Below are positions 17,341 through 27,182 of a DNA stretch of 64,000 nucleotides, in pieces (position 1 is the first letter of the stretch; every line of letters begins with the position of its first letter). Location: assembly GCF_009755355.1 (NCBI RefSeq), contig NZ_WQLB01000002.1, positions 124,001 to 188,000 on the forward strand. Direction: 5' to 3'. Made by a program: the position numbers and the translations under genes. This stretch comes from Deinococcus arboris. GTDB lineage: Bacteria; Deinococcota; Deinococci; Deinococcales; Deinococcaceae. The notes beneath the pieces were generated by a model. That model had not been told where the DNA came from. It saw nothing but the letters and a program-made list of their open reading frames with translations, and did no database searches.

Positions 17341-18242
17341 CTGGCCTGGGCGTCGTACAGGCGCTGCCGGTCACGGAAGGCCGCCTTCTGCGCGGCCGTG
17401 GTCTGGGCGTGGCAGTGCTGACAGCTCACGCCTTCCTCGTACTGCAGGTGGTCACGTTCCTCTGGCGTCAGCGGCCAGCCGCAGGAGTGGCACATGGCCG
17501 CGCCGCCCTCGCGCAGGCCGTGGCCTACCGTCACCCGGCCGTCAAACACAAAGCATTCGCCCTGCCAGCGGCTCTGCGTCTCTGGCACATCTTCCAGGTA
17601 TTTCAGGATGCCGCCTTGCAGGTGAAACACGTCCTGGTAGCCGCGTGCCCGCAGCAGGCTGGTGCTTTTCTCGCAGCGAATCCCGCCCGTGCAGAACATC
17701 GCCACGCGCTTGCCACTCAGTTCGTCGGCGTGGGCGTCCAACCACGCGGGAAACTCGCGGAAAGAGTCGATCTCGGGATTCACCGCGCCTTCAAATGTGC
17801 CGGCCTTCACCTCATAGCGGTTGCGGGTGTCAATGACCACGACATCTGGCGCTGTGATCAGGGCGTTCCAGTCCTGCGCAGCCACATACTGCCCGGCCTG
17901 CGAGGTCGGTTCGACAGGCACGCCCATCGTCACGATTTCTGTTTTCAGGCGCACCTTGAAGCGCTTGAAGGGCTGCTCGGTCGCCCACGACTCCTTGTCT
18001 TCCAGCCGGTCAAAGCCCTCGGCGTGCAGGGCGGCGCGCAGGCGGTCAATGCCGGTCCGGGAGCCAGCCACCGTGCCGTTCAGGCCTTCGTGGGCCACAA
18101 TCAGGGTGCCGCACAGTCCCTCCGCTTGCCCCAGCGCCAGCAGCCTCTCTCTGAGCCCTTCAGGGTCTGGCAAGGCACGGAACTGGTACAGGGCGGCCAC
18201 CACAAAGGGCGCCGCAGCGGGCTCGGCAGGTACAGCAGACAT
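17337..18242 (-). CDS. trhO: tRNA uridine(34) hydroxylase TrhO (rhodanese-domain protein)
   Basis: A 301-residue enzyme of the UPF0176 family that forms 5-hydroxyuridine at position 34 of tRNA. An N-terminal ferredoxin-like UPF0176 domain (LCGTLIVAHEGLNGTVAG) precedes a rhodanese domain (VVVIDTRNRYEVKAGTFEGA) with the catalytic Cys184 in FCTGGIRCEKS. A C-terminal CxxC...CxxC segment (CHSCGWPL, CQHCHA) probably binds zinc. I chose ATG 18242 because TATCAT lies 7 nt upstream. An in-frame ATG at 18251 is the alternative. Confidence 0.9.
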   Translation of the reverse strand: MSAVPAEPAAAPFVVAALYQFRALPDPEGLRERLLALGQAEGLCGTLIVAHEGLNGTVAGSRTGIDRLRAALHAEGFDRLEDKESWATEQPFKRFKVRLKTEIVTMGVPVEPTSQAGQYVAAQDWNALITAPDVVVIDTRNRYEVKAGTFEGAVNPEIDSFREFPAWLDAHADELSGKRVAMFCTGGIRCEKSTSLLRARGYQDVFHLQGGILKYLEDVPETQSRWQGECFVFDGRVTVGHGLREGGAAMCHSCGWPLTPEERDHLQYEEGVSCQHCHAQTTAAQKAAFRDRQRLYDAQAR

Positions 18243-18248
18243 CCTGGC

Positions 18249-18254
18249 CATGAT
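18249..18254 (-). promoter_or_regulatory. Leaderless -10 element (TATCAT) for trhO
   Basis: TATCAT on the minus strand ends 6-7 nt before ATG 18242 and overlaps the alternative ATG at 18251, which favours the shorter start. Confidence 0.4.
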
Positions 18255-18417
18255 AGCGGGGCCCCACGCATTCAACGGTGTTCGGCAGCATTGCCGAGAG
18301 GAAAATGCCGTCAGAGATTCCACAACGGCCGCTGACAAGAGACAGAGCCTTGCATAACTCCCCCCTACGCCCAGAACCCTGACGCTGGGCTGATATACGC
18401 TGCCCATTCTTGCGGGC

Positions 18418-19989
18418 GTGACCCGATTTGCCGCGCTGCCTGCCGCCCTAGTTCTTAGCACCTTGCTCTCGGCCTGCGTGCGCCCCGCCGCGCCGGAACT
18501 GCCGCTGGTGACCACCCTCAACTTCACGGCCTTTGACGCCCAGCAAAGCGCCCTGAACCTGCGCGCAGGCAAGAGTCAGAAGCTGTCGCTGGACGCCGAA
18601 CCCGAATACATCGCGGTGAGTGCCGACAGCCGCCGGGCCTACGTGACCCTGCAAGAAAGCAACGCTGTCGCCACCCTGGACCTGACGCGCGGCGAAATTG
18701 TGGGCCTCAAATCATTGGGGTTTAAAAATCACGCCCTCGCCGCCAACGCTTTTGACCCCAGCGACAAGGACGGCGGCGTCAACCTGAAGACCTGGCCGGT
18801 GCTGGGGGCGTATATGCCTGACGCCATCGCCAGCATCTCGGTGGGGGGGCAGACTTACCTGCTCACCGCCAACGAGGGCGACACCCGTGATTACGGCGCG
18901 GCGTATCTGGACGAGGTCAAGGTCTCGGCCCTGACGCTGGACGCGGCGGCCTTTCCCAACGCGGCCGCCCTGAAAGCCGACGCCGCTCTGGGCCGCCTGG
19001 TGGTCAGTAAGCCCGATGCCGACACCGATGGAGACGGAGACGCCGACCGGCTGGTGGCGTTCGGTGCGCGCAGCCTGAGCGTCTGGAACACGGACCTGGG
19101 CCTGGTGGCCGATACCGGCAGCCTGTTTGAAGCCAAGACCGCCGAACTCAGCCCCACGACCTTTAACAGCGGCGGTACGGTCAGCACCTTCGACACCCGC
19201 AGCGATAACAAGGGGCCAGAGCCCGAAGGCGTGGCGACCGGCGTGGTGGCGGGGCGCACGCTGGCTTTTGTGGGCCTGGAGCGCACGGGCGGCGTCATGG
19301 TGCTGGATGTCAGCACGCCCTCGGCCCCAGCGTTTGTGGACTACCGCCACACCGTGACCCCCACCGCCGACCCCAAGAGCGGCCTGGCGGGCGACCTGGC
19401 CCCTGAAGGGCTACTGTTTATTCCCGCTGCCGACAGCCCCAGCAGCAAGGCCCTGCTGGTCGCCAGCCACGAGGTCAGTGGCAGCGTGACCATCTACGCC
19501 GTGGAAGACAGCGGCAAGCTGACCCTGGCGGGCCGCTACCAGGCCAGCCCCTATGCCTACGACCAGGGTGTGGCGGAAATCAGCGCCTATGACAAGGGCA
19601 GCAAGCAGCTGTTCGTGGTCAACGGCGCAACCGGCAGCCTGGACATCCTGACCCTGGCCGATGTGGCCCAGCCTAAACTCGTGAAGTCCGTCAGTCTGGC
19701 CGCTTACGGCCGTAGTGCCAACAGTGTGGCGGTCTCAAACGGAGTGGTGGCGGTGGCAGTCGAAGCGGTCATCAAGACTGACCCCGGCAAGGTGGCCTTC
19801 CTGAAGCCCGACGGCAGCGAGCGGGCTCCCGCCGTCACTGTGGGAGCCCAGCCCGACATGCTGACCTTCTCGCCCGACGGGCAACTGCTTCTGACCGCCA
19901 ACGAGGGTGAGCCCAGCGCCGACTACAGCGTGGACCCGGCGGGCAGCGTCAGCCTGATTAACGTGAGTAAAGCACTGGCCGCGCGCTAA
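18418..19989 (+). CDS. Choice-of-anchor-I lipoprotein beta-propeller, apparently circularly permuted
   Basis: A 523-residue protein starting at GTG 18418, with a lipoprotein signal ending LLSAC (Cys20). It carries choice-of-anchor-I hallmarks: LDAEPEYIAVSADSRRAYVTLQE, MPDAIASISVGGQTYLLTANEGDTRDY, DKGPEPEGVATG, FVGLERTGGVMVLD, APEGLLFIPAADSP and a Ca-binding-like DADTDGDGDAD loop. The blocks usually found at the N-terminus (GVAEISAYDKGSKQLFVVNGA, NSVAVSNGVVAVAVEA, PDMLTFSPDGQLLLTANEGEPS) are here at the C-terminus. It is probably a surface phosphoesterase or carbohydrate-binding propeller. The -10 may be TATACG, about 18 nt upstream. Confidence 0.8.
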   Translation: MTRFAALPAALVLSTLLSACVRPAAPELPLVTTLNFTAFDAQQSALNLRAGKSQKLSLDAEPEYIAVSADSRRAYVTLQESNAVATLDLTRGEIVGLKSLGFKNHALAANAFDPSDKDGGVNLKTWPVLGAYMPDAIASISVGGQTYLLTANEGDTRDYGAAYLDEVKVSALTLDAAAFPNAAALKADAALGRLVVSKPDADTDGDGDADRLVAFGARSLSVWNTDLGLVADTGSLFEAKTAELSPTTFNSGGTVSTFDTRSDNKGPEPEGVATGVVAGRTLAFVGLERTGGVMVLDVSTPSAPAFVDYRHTVTPTADPKSGLAGDLAPEGLLFIPAADSPSSKALLVASHEVSGSVTIYAVEDSGKLTLAGRYQASPYAYDQGVAEISAYDKGSKQLFVVNGATGSLDILTLADVAQPKLVKSVSLAAYGRSANSVAVSNGVVAVAVEAVIKTDPGKVAFLKPDGSERAPAVTVGAQPDMLTFSPDGQLLLTANEGEPSADYSVDPAGSVSLINVSKALAAR

Positions 19990-20011
19990 AGAGGCCAGAC
20001 AGGGAAAAGAG

Positions 20012-20040
20012 GCGCCAGGGTAGGATCTCTGGCGCTTCTT
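20012..20040 (+). terminator. Terminator after the choice-of-anchor-I gene
   Basis: A GCGCCAG/CTGGCGC stem with a 10-nt loop is followed by TTCTT. Confidence 0.6.
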
Positions 20041-20124
20041 GCGTGGCGTCGGGGTCAGGCGAGAGAGTCCTGACCAAGCCCCACTGTCCGTTTGTGTATA
20101 AGCGGGACCTTGCGCTGCCCGGCC

Positions 20125-20469
20125 TTACTGCTGGGCGGCGTAGTCCATATAGGCATTGACCTGTGGGGCCCAGAACAGGGTCAGGCCCAGCAGGAAAGAA
20201 GTGAGGCCCCAGACGGGCGAACCGCTCAGGGCCAGCTCAATGGCGCCGGTGCCCCAGAGGATGCACACCTCAATACGGGCCCAGAGCTTGCCCTGATAGA
20301 CCGGCCAGCACAGCAGCGCTGTACCAGCGAAGAGTCCCGCGCTCAGATATTCTGTCTGGCCAGCGGCTATCCCCAGAGCCACCTTCAGGGCCAAGGACCC
20401 CAGCTCCAGCCCCAGGATCAGAAGGGTCAGTCGCCAGCCGCTCACAATGACAGCTGCGTCGTGGTTCAC
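20125..20469 (-). CDS. Small four-helix membrane protein
   Basis: A 114-residue protein starting at GTG 20469, chosen because TACACT ends 6 nt upstream and the frame upstream of it is antisense to the ABC-F gene. Helices: LTLLILGLELGSLALKVALGI, LSAGLFAGTALLCWPVYQ, ARIEVCILWGTGAIELALSG and GLTSFLLGLTLFWAPQV. No family is recognised. It is divergent from the ABC-F gene, with only about 90 nt between the two starts. Confidence 0.65.
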   Translation of the reverse strand: MNHDAAVIVSGWRLTLLILGLELGSLALKVALGIAAGQTEYLSAGLFAGTALLCWPVYQGKLWARIEVCILWGTGAIELALSGSPVWGLTSFLLGLTLFWAPQVNAYMDYAAQQ

Positions 20470-20475
20470 GGTGCG

Positions 20476-20481
20476 AGTGTA
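20476..20481 (-). promoter_or_regulatory. Leaderless -10 element (TACACT) for the small membrane protein
   Basis: TACACT-CGCACC-GTG on the minus strand. Confidence 0.5.
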
Positions 20482-20549
20482 AAGGCCGCCAGGGCCTCCC
20501 GCTGCCTCATCTGCGCGGTTTGGCGCATTTCGCTGTCCTCCACCTCTGC

Positions 20550-20555
20550 TAGCCT
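20550..20555 (+). promoter_or_regulatory. Leaderless -10 element (TAGCCT) for the ABC-F gene
   Basis: TAGCCT lies 7 nt before GTG 20563. An ATG at 20557 would be too close to the element. Confidence 0.45.
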
Positions 20556-20562
20556 GATGGGC

Positions 20563-22668
20563 GTGCCCACGCTGCTGACGGCCACTTCGCTCACCGTGCG
20601 GTACGGGGAGCGGGCGGTGCTGGACGGCGTGTCTGTCAGTGTCACGGACAGCGAGCGGGTGGCCCTGCTGGGCCGCAACGGCGCCGGAAAGACCACGCTG
20701 CTGCGCGTGCTGACAGGCGACCTGACGCCCGAGGACGGTGAGATCTGGCGCGAAGCGGGCCTGCGGGTGGCCATCCTGGCACAGCACCACGCGCACCCCC
20801 CTGGCCTGAGCGTGCAGACCCTGGTGGACGCCGCGCACCCCTACCGCGACCTGGAAGAGGACCTGCTGGTGCTGGAAGCCAACCTGGGTGACCCGGAGGC
20901 CCTGGCCGCCTGGAGCGCCCTGCACGCCCGCTTGGACGAGGCCGACGCCTTCCGCTGGCCAGCGCGGGCGGCCCGGGTGCTGGGGATATTGGACCTGACC
21001 CGGTTTCGTCACCGAGAAGCCGCCACGCTCTCTGGCGGTGAAAAGACGCGCCTGGCGCTGGCCTTGGCCCTGGCCCGCGAACCTGACCTGCTGCTGCTGG
21101 ACGAACCCACCAACCACCTCGACATCCGCATGCGCGAGTGGCTGGAGGGCTACCTGCGCGACTTCTCAGGCGGCGTGATCCTCACCAGTCACGACCGCGA
21201 TTTTCTGGATGCAGTGGCCACGCGCAGCCTGTGGCTGGAACATGGTGAGGCCGCGCCCTACCCCGGCGGTTACTCCCGCGCCCGCGCCCAGCGTGACCTG
21301 GAACGCCGCACCCAGACCCGTGCTGCCCAGTTGGGCGAGCAGGAAGCGGCGCGGCTGACGGGCAGTGTCGAGACCCTGGACCGCTGGGGCCGCCGCTCAC
21401 GGGGCCTCAAGACCCGCGCGGCGCGCGTGGCCACCCCCGAAGCCCCGCTGCCCGAACGCCAGATTCGCATGCGGCTGCTGGCCGGCACCGCCCGCGCGCC
21501 GCTGGTGGCTTGGGGCCAGCACCTGAACAAACGCTACGGCGAGCGCGTGGTGCTGCAGGACGCCGCCTTCCGGCTGCGGCAGGGTGACCGCGTGGCCCTG
21601 ATGGGCGCCAACGGGACCGGCAAAACCACCCTGATGCGCCTGCTGGCCGGCGAGTTGCACCCTGACCCGACCGGCCCTGACCCACTGACAGGCGAGCGGG
21701 GCCCCGAGCCGCTGCTGCGGGTGGCGGCCGGCGTGACTGTGGCCAGCCTGGACCAGACCTGGCACGGCCTGACCCCCGGTGAGGGGCTGCACGCACAGTT
21801 CGAGCGCCGCTTTGGCCGGCAGGCCAACAGTCTGCTGGGCCGTGCGGGTTTTGGGGCCGCCGACTGGCCCAAATTCCCGGAAGAACTCTCGGGCGGGGAG
21901 CGGGCGCGCGCCGGGCTGGCGCTGGTCAGCGGGCTGCGCGCCGACCTGCTGCTGCTGGACGAACCCACCAACCACCTGGATGTCGAGGCGCTGCAAGCGC
22001 TGGAGGGCGCGGTGCAGGGCTACGGCGGCGCCGTGGTGATCGTGACCCACGACCGCCGCTTTGCCCGTGAGGTGGCCACCCGCCTGTGGCTGATTGAGGA
22101 CGCCCAGCTGCGCGAGATCAGTGGCTGGGGAGGCCGGGACTACCTGGACCCGGCGGCCACCCTCCAGGGTGACCCGCCGCCGCCGCCACCGCCGCCCACC
22201 CCCCGGCAGCGGCTGGCTGGACTGGAAGCGCAGCTGGGCGCCGCCCGCGCCGAGCTGGACCGGCCGCCGGGTGCCCTGACTGGCCGCGAGGAAGCCCGGC
22301 TGCGCGCTCAGGCCCACGAGCTTCAGCACACGCTATACGCCCTGTATGCCCAGGTCTGGGAGGCCCCCCAGTACGACGCCCAGGTGCGCGAGCCGCCGCT
22401 GACCGTGCGGGCGCAGCGGCTGGGGCCAGAGGGCGGCATGTTCTGGGCCGCCGGCAACGAGGGGTGTCCCCACCTGGCCTGGGACGGCTGGACCCTGCGC
22501 TGGAACGGCGAGCCGCCCGCGTGGTACGGCGCGGCGCTGCTGGGCGGCACGCTGCGGATTCTGTTTGAACACTGGAATGTGGGCCGGGCCGAACTGGGCG
22601 AGGGCGGCCTGCACCTGACCCGCCGCGCGTACTTTGAGCGGCTGGGGCTGGCACCGGTCCGCCGCTGA
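20563..22668 (+). CDS. ABC-F family ribosome-associated ATPase with polyproline linker and C-terminal extension
   Basis: A 701-residue protein with two ABC domains and no membrane part. Walker A motifs are GRNGAGKTT (about 37) and GANGTGKTT (about 348). Signatures are LSGGEKTR and LSGGERAR, and both Walker B boxes read LLLLDEPTNHLD. The interdomain segment (RAQRDLERRTQTRAAQLGEQEA) is the P-site tRNA-interaction region of this family. After the second domain come eight consecutive prolines (538-545), a coiled coil (LAGLEAQLGAARAELDR, then EEARLRAQAHELQHTLYALY) and about 100 residues of unrecognised sequence. ABC-F proteins rescue or protect ribosomes; the specific role is unknown. The start is GTG 20563 (or ATG 20557). 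Confidence 0.88.
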   Translation: MPTLLTATSLTVRYGERAVLDGVSVSVTDSERVALLGRNGAGKTTLLRVLTGDLTPEDGEIWREAGLRVAILAQHHAHPPGLSVQTLVDAAHPYRDLEEDLLVLEANLGDPEALAAWSALHARLDEADAFRWPARAARVLGILDLTRFRHREAATLSGGEKTRLALALALAREPDLLLLDEPTNHLDIRMREWLEGYLRDFSGGVILTSHDRDFLDAVATRSLWLEHGEAAPYPGGYSRARAQRDLERRTQTRAAQLGEQEAARLTGSVETLDRWGRRSRGLKTRAARVATPEAPLPERQIRMRLLAGTARAPLVAWGQHLNKRYGERVVLQDAAFRLRQGDRVALMGANGTGKTTLMRLLAGELHPDPTGPDPLTGERGPEPLLRVAAGVTVASLDQTWHGLTPGEGLHAQFERRFGRQANSLLGRAGFGAADWPKFPEELSGGERARAGLALVSGLRADLLLLDEPTNHLDVEALQALEGAVQGYGGAVVIVTHDRRFAREVATRLWLIEDAQLREISGWGGRDYLDPAATLQGDPPPPPPPPTPRQRLAGLEAQLGAARAELDRPPGALTGREEARLRAQAHELQHTLYALYAQVWEAPQYDAQVREPPLTVRAQRLGPEGGMFWAAGNEGCPHLAWDGWTLRWNGEPPAWYGAALLGGTLRILFEHWNVGRAELGEGGLHLTRRAYFERLGLAPVRR

Positions 22669-22685
22669 GCTGGCCCGCTCTCCGC

Positions 22686-22691
22686 TATACT
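22686..22691 (+). promoter_or_regulatory. Leaderless -10 element (TATACT)
   Basis: TATACT ends 7 nt before ATG 22699. Confidence 0.5.
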
Positions 22692-22698
22692 TCCGCGC

Positions 22699-23154
22699 AT
22701 GGAAGACCTCATCAAGGGCCGCCTCGGCGGAGCGGACGGCTACGGCATCCGCTGCGTCATTGACGGCGACACCATCAAGGGCCGCGCGGGCGGCAAGCTG
22801 CACGGCAAAGACATCGCCCTCGAAATTACCGAACGCGGCGTGCAGGGCAGCGTCGGCGCCGACCCCGTCAAAATCGAGTTGCAGGACGGCGAGCTCAAGG
22901 GCAACGTGGGCCCCCAGAGCCTGACTCTGCGCGGCGTGGACCGGGTCACCGGCTACATGGGCGAGCCGATTGTGGGCTGGAACGTCGTGGCGCAGCAGAC
23001 CGGCGAGAAACTGGTCGGCCAGCTGGGCAGCACCGTGCTGGGCCGCCCCTTTGAACTCGACCTGGGCAGCGCGCCCGGCTGGGTGGGCACCCTGGTCGCC
23101 GTGGTGGCCTTTTACGCCCTGGAACCCCGCGCGAACGTCACCGTCAGCCGCTAA
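22699..23154 (+). CDS. Hypothetical beta-rich protein with C-terminal hydrophobic segment
   Basis: A 151-residue protein of alternating Gly-rich strands (GRAGGKLHGKDIALEITERGVQGSVGADPVKIELQDGELKGNVG). This looks like a beta-helix or beta-barrel repeat of about 12-14 residues. A possible membrane helix follows (GWVGTLVAVVAFYAL). No family is recognised. It is transcribed alone from a leaderless promoter. Confidence 0.65.
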   Translation: MEDLIKGRLGGADGYGIRCVIDGDTIKGRAGGKLHGKDIALEITERGVQGSVGADPVKIELQDGELKGNVGPQSLTLRGVDRVTGYMGEPIVGWNVVAQQTGEKLVGQLGSTVLGRPFELDLGSAPGWVGTLVAVVAFYALEPRANVTVSR

Positions 23155-23231
23155 AACCTTCTGCTTTCGCGCCGCCCGCCTTAGCTGGGCGGCGTTGTCA
23201 TGGCCTATAAGCAGTCGGCCTTCTATATGCC

Positions 23232-23261
23232 TTGACAGGAATATTCTGTAAATGGCATAAT
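23232..23261 (+). promoter_or_regulatory. Promoter and operator of the arsR-SRPBCC pair
   Basis: TTGACA (23232-23237), an 18-nt spacer and CATAAT (23256-23261). The spacer holds the near-palindrome ACAG-G-AATATT-CTGT (23235-23249), a plausible binding site for the ArsR-type product. The strong ribosome-binding site AAAGGAGGTGA follows at 23273. Confidence 0.7.
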
Positions 23262-23295
23262 CTGCCCATATCAAAGGAGGTGAGAGGCAACTGAT

Positions 23296-23649
23296 GTGAA
23301 CACGCAGACCTTTCAGGCCCTGGCCGACCCGCACCGCTTTCAGATGGTGGAGTTGTTGCGCCAGGCCCCACTGACCGTTGGTGAGCTGGCAGCCCGCCTT
23401 GACCTGAAACAGCCGCAGGCCTCCAAGCATTTGCGCGTCCTGAGCGACGCGGGCCTGGTGGAACTGCGCCCGCAGGCCAACCGCCGTATCTGCCACCTGC
23501 GCCCAGAACCCTTCGAGGCCTTAGACGACTGGCTGACCACCTTTCGGCAGCTGTGGCAGGGCCGGTTTGACCGGCTGGACGACTACCTTCAGCAGCTTCA
23601 GCCTCCCGCTCCCGACGCCCCCTCAGATGACCAAGGAGAGACGCCATGA
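23296..23649 (+). CDS. ArsR-family transcriptional regulator
   Basis: A 117-residue winged-helix repressor: FQALADPHRFQMVELLRQAPLTV, recognition helix QPQASKHLRVLSDAGLV, wing RICHLR. No Cys-based metal site (CVC) is present, so it is the non-metal subgroup that usually regulates an adjacent SRPBCC/AHSA1 gene, as here (4-nt ATGA overlap). The start is GTG 23296, overlapping an ATG-TGA start-stop at 23294-23299. The Shine-Dalgarno AGGAGG lies about 15 nt upstream, closer to optimal for that minimal ATG. Confidence 0.88.
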   Translation: MNTQTFQALADPHRFQMVELLRQAPLTVGELAARLDLKQPQASKHLRVLSDAGLVELRPQANRRICHLRPEPFEALDDWLTTFRQLWQGRFDRLDDYLQQLQPPAPDAPSDDQGETP

Positions 23650-24164
23650 CCAGCGCCACGCCCACCCTGACCCACCACACCGAACACAACAAAGAACTCG
23701 TGCTAGAGCGCACTTTCGCGGCGCCGCCCGAACTCGTCTTCGCGGCCTTTACCCAGCCCGAGCACCTGCGTCAGTGGTGGGGACCACGCGGCTGGACCCT
23801 GACGCACTGCACGGTGGATCTGCGCCCTGGGGGCCGCTGGCATTACTGCATGAAGTGCGTGGACCCCGCCCAGGGCGACTTTTACGGCATGGAATCCTGG
23901 GGCCTGGGCATCTATCAGGAGATTGAGGCGCCAGGCCGCCTGGTCTACACCGACTATTTTTCCGACGCCGAGGGCACGATCAATGAGGAGCTGCCCACCA
24001 CCCAGAGCATCCTGACATTTGAAGAGGTGGACGGCCAGACCCGCGTGGTCAGCCGCTCGGTGTACGCCACCCCCGAGGCGCTGAAAACGGTCATGGACAT
24101 GGGGATGCTCCAGGGCATCACGGAAACCTGGGACCGCCTGGCCGAGTATCTGCCGGGCCAGTAA
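23646..24164 (+). CDS. SRPBCC-family (AHSA1-like) protein
   Basis: A 172-residue START/Bet v1-fold protein: LERTFAAPPELVFAAFTQPEHLRQWWGPRGWT, then DLRPGGRWHYCMK, then LTFEEVDGQTRVVSRSVYAT and GMLQGITETWDRLAEYL. It is a typical ArsR-linked AHSA1 member, likely to bind a hydrophobic ligand. A Shine-Dalgarno AAGGAGA precedes the ATG inside the end of arsR. Confidence 0.9.
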   Translation: MTSATPTLTHHTEHNKELVLERTFAAPPELVFAAFTQPEHLRQWWGPRGWTLTHCTVDLRPGGRWHYCMKCVDPAQGDFYGMESWGLGIYQEIEAPGRLVYTDYFSDAEGTINEELPTTQSILTFEEVDGQTRVVSRSVYATPEALKTVMDMGMLQGITETWDRLAEYLPGQ

Positions 24165-24171
24165 GGAAAAG

Positions 24172-24208
24172 GAGAAAGCCGCCCTCAACCTATGGGGCGG
24201 CTTTTCTC
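24172..24208. terminator. Bidirectional terminator between the SRPBCC gene and clpB
   Basis: GAGAAAGCCGCCC pairs with GGGCGGCTTTTCTC, giving a long stem with one bulge. T-rich 3' arms on both strands suit the two convergent transcripts. Confidence 0.8.
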
Positions 24209-24258
24209 TTGTCTTCTGAAGCCAGGAGGAGGTCTCCAATCTCCTGCAGCTTTGCCCC

Positions 24259-26817
<2,559 letters not shown>

Positions 26818-26865
26818 AAGGGGAAACCTCCAGAAGCGGGGAGAGGTCGGGACTCAACTCCCTCT

Positions 26866-26898
26866 ATTCTGAAACTTGAGTGCAGTTGTGTCAAGTTT
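26866..26898 (-). promoter_or_regulatory. clpB promoter overlapped by an HspR (HAIR) operator
   Basis: The minus strand has TTGACA (26894-26889), a 17-nt spacer and CAGAAT (26871-26866). Over it lies CTTGAGT-N7-TGTCAAG (26875-26895), matching 12 of 14 bases of the HAIR consensus CTTGAGT-N7-ACTCAAG. The outer arms AAACTTGA/TCAAGTTT are a perfect 8-bp repeat. HspR is known to repress clpB in D. radiodurans. Confidence 0.8.
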
Positions 26899-26942
26899 AT
26901 TGCGGGTTTAAGAAAGTGGCGAAGGTTTCAGGCGCGCAGCGG

Positions 26943-26971
26943 AAAAGCCCCGTGGGAACAATCCACGGGGC
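26943..26971 (-). terminator. Terminator downstream of the secreted-protein gene 27183-28616
   Basis: A GCCCCGTGG/CCACGGGGC 9-bp stem is followed by TTTT on the minus strand, immediately before the clpB promoter. Confidence 0.7.
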
Positions 26972-27182
26972 CAGAGGCAGTCTCATACGGCTTCCAATTA
27001 AATCGAGCGGAATGCTCGATGAAATCCAAGCGGAGAGAGAGGGAACGACGACGGATTTTGCTCTCTGGAGGCGCAACCGGTGCTTTCCCAGCTGTGCCGT
27101 CATGAAATGGCAGTCTGTGTCAGGTCAGGTGAGGTCAGGCTGCCTGGCCATGTCGCCTATTCCCTACGCCTCACCACCCGCT
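26972..27182. other. 3' untranslated or intergenic region with a small hairpin
   Basis: It contains ATCGAGC-GGAAT-GCTCGAT (27002-27020) and a short GGTCA-type tandem repeat near 27121-27140. No gene is supported. Confidence 0.4.

Noticed and set aside
17337..18572. Longer trhO start at 18572
   Set aside because: The extra 110 residues have no family match, and TATCAT plus the known N-terminus of the family support ATG 18242.
20470..21117. Upstream extension of the small membrane protein at 20125-20469 to 330 residues
   Set aside because: The extension is antisense to the ABC-F gene, and a leaderless -10 sits exactly before GTG 20469.
22174..22197. Short GC-rich tandem repeat (CCG units)
   Set aside because: It is within the ABC-F coding sequence and encodes the proline run; not a separate repeat element.
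27121..27142. GGTCA-type tandem repeat as a possible CRISPR or regulatory array
   Set aside because: There are only three or four imperfect 5-bp units; too short for any array.
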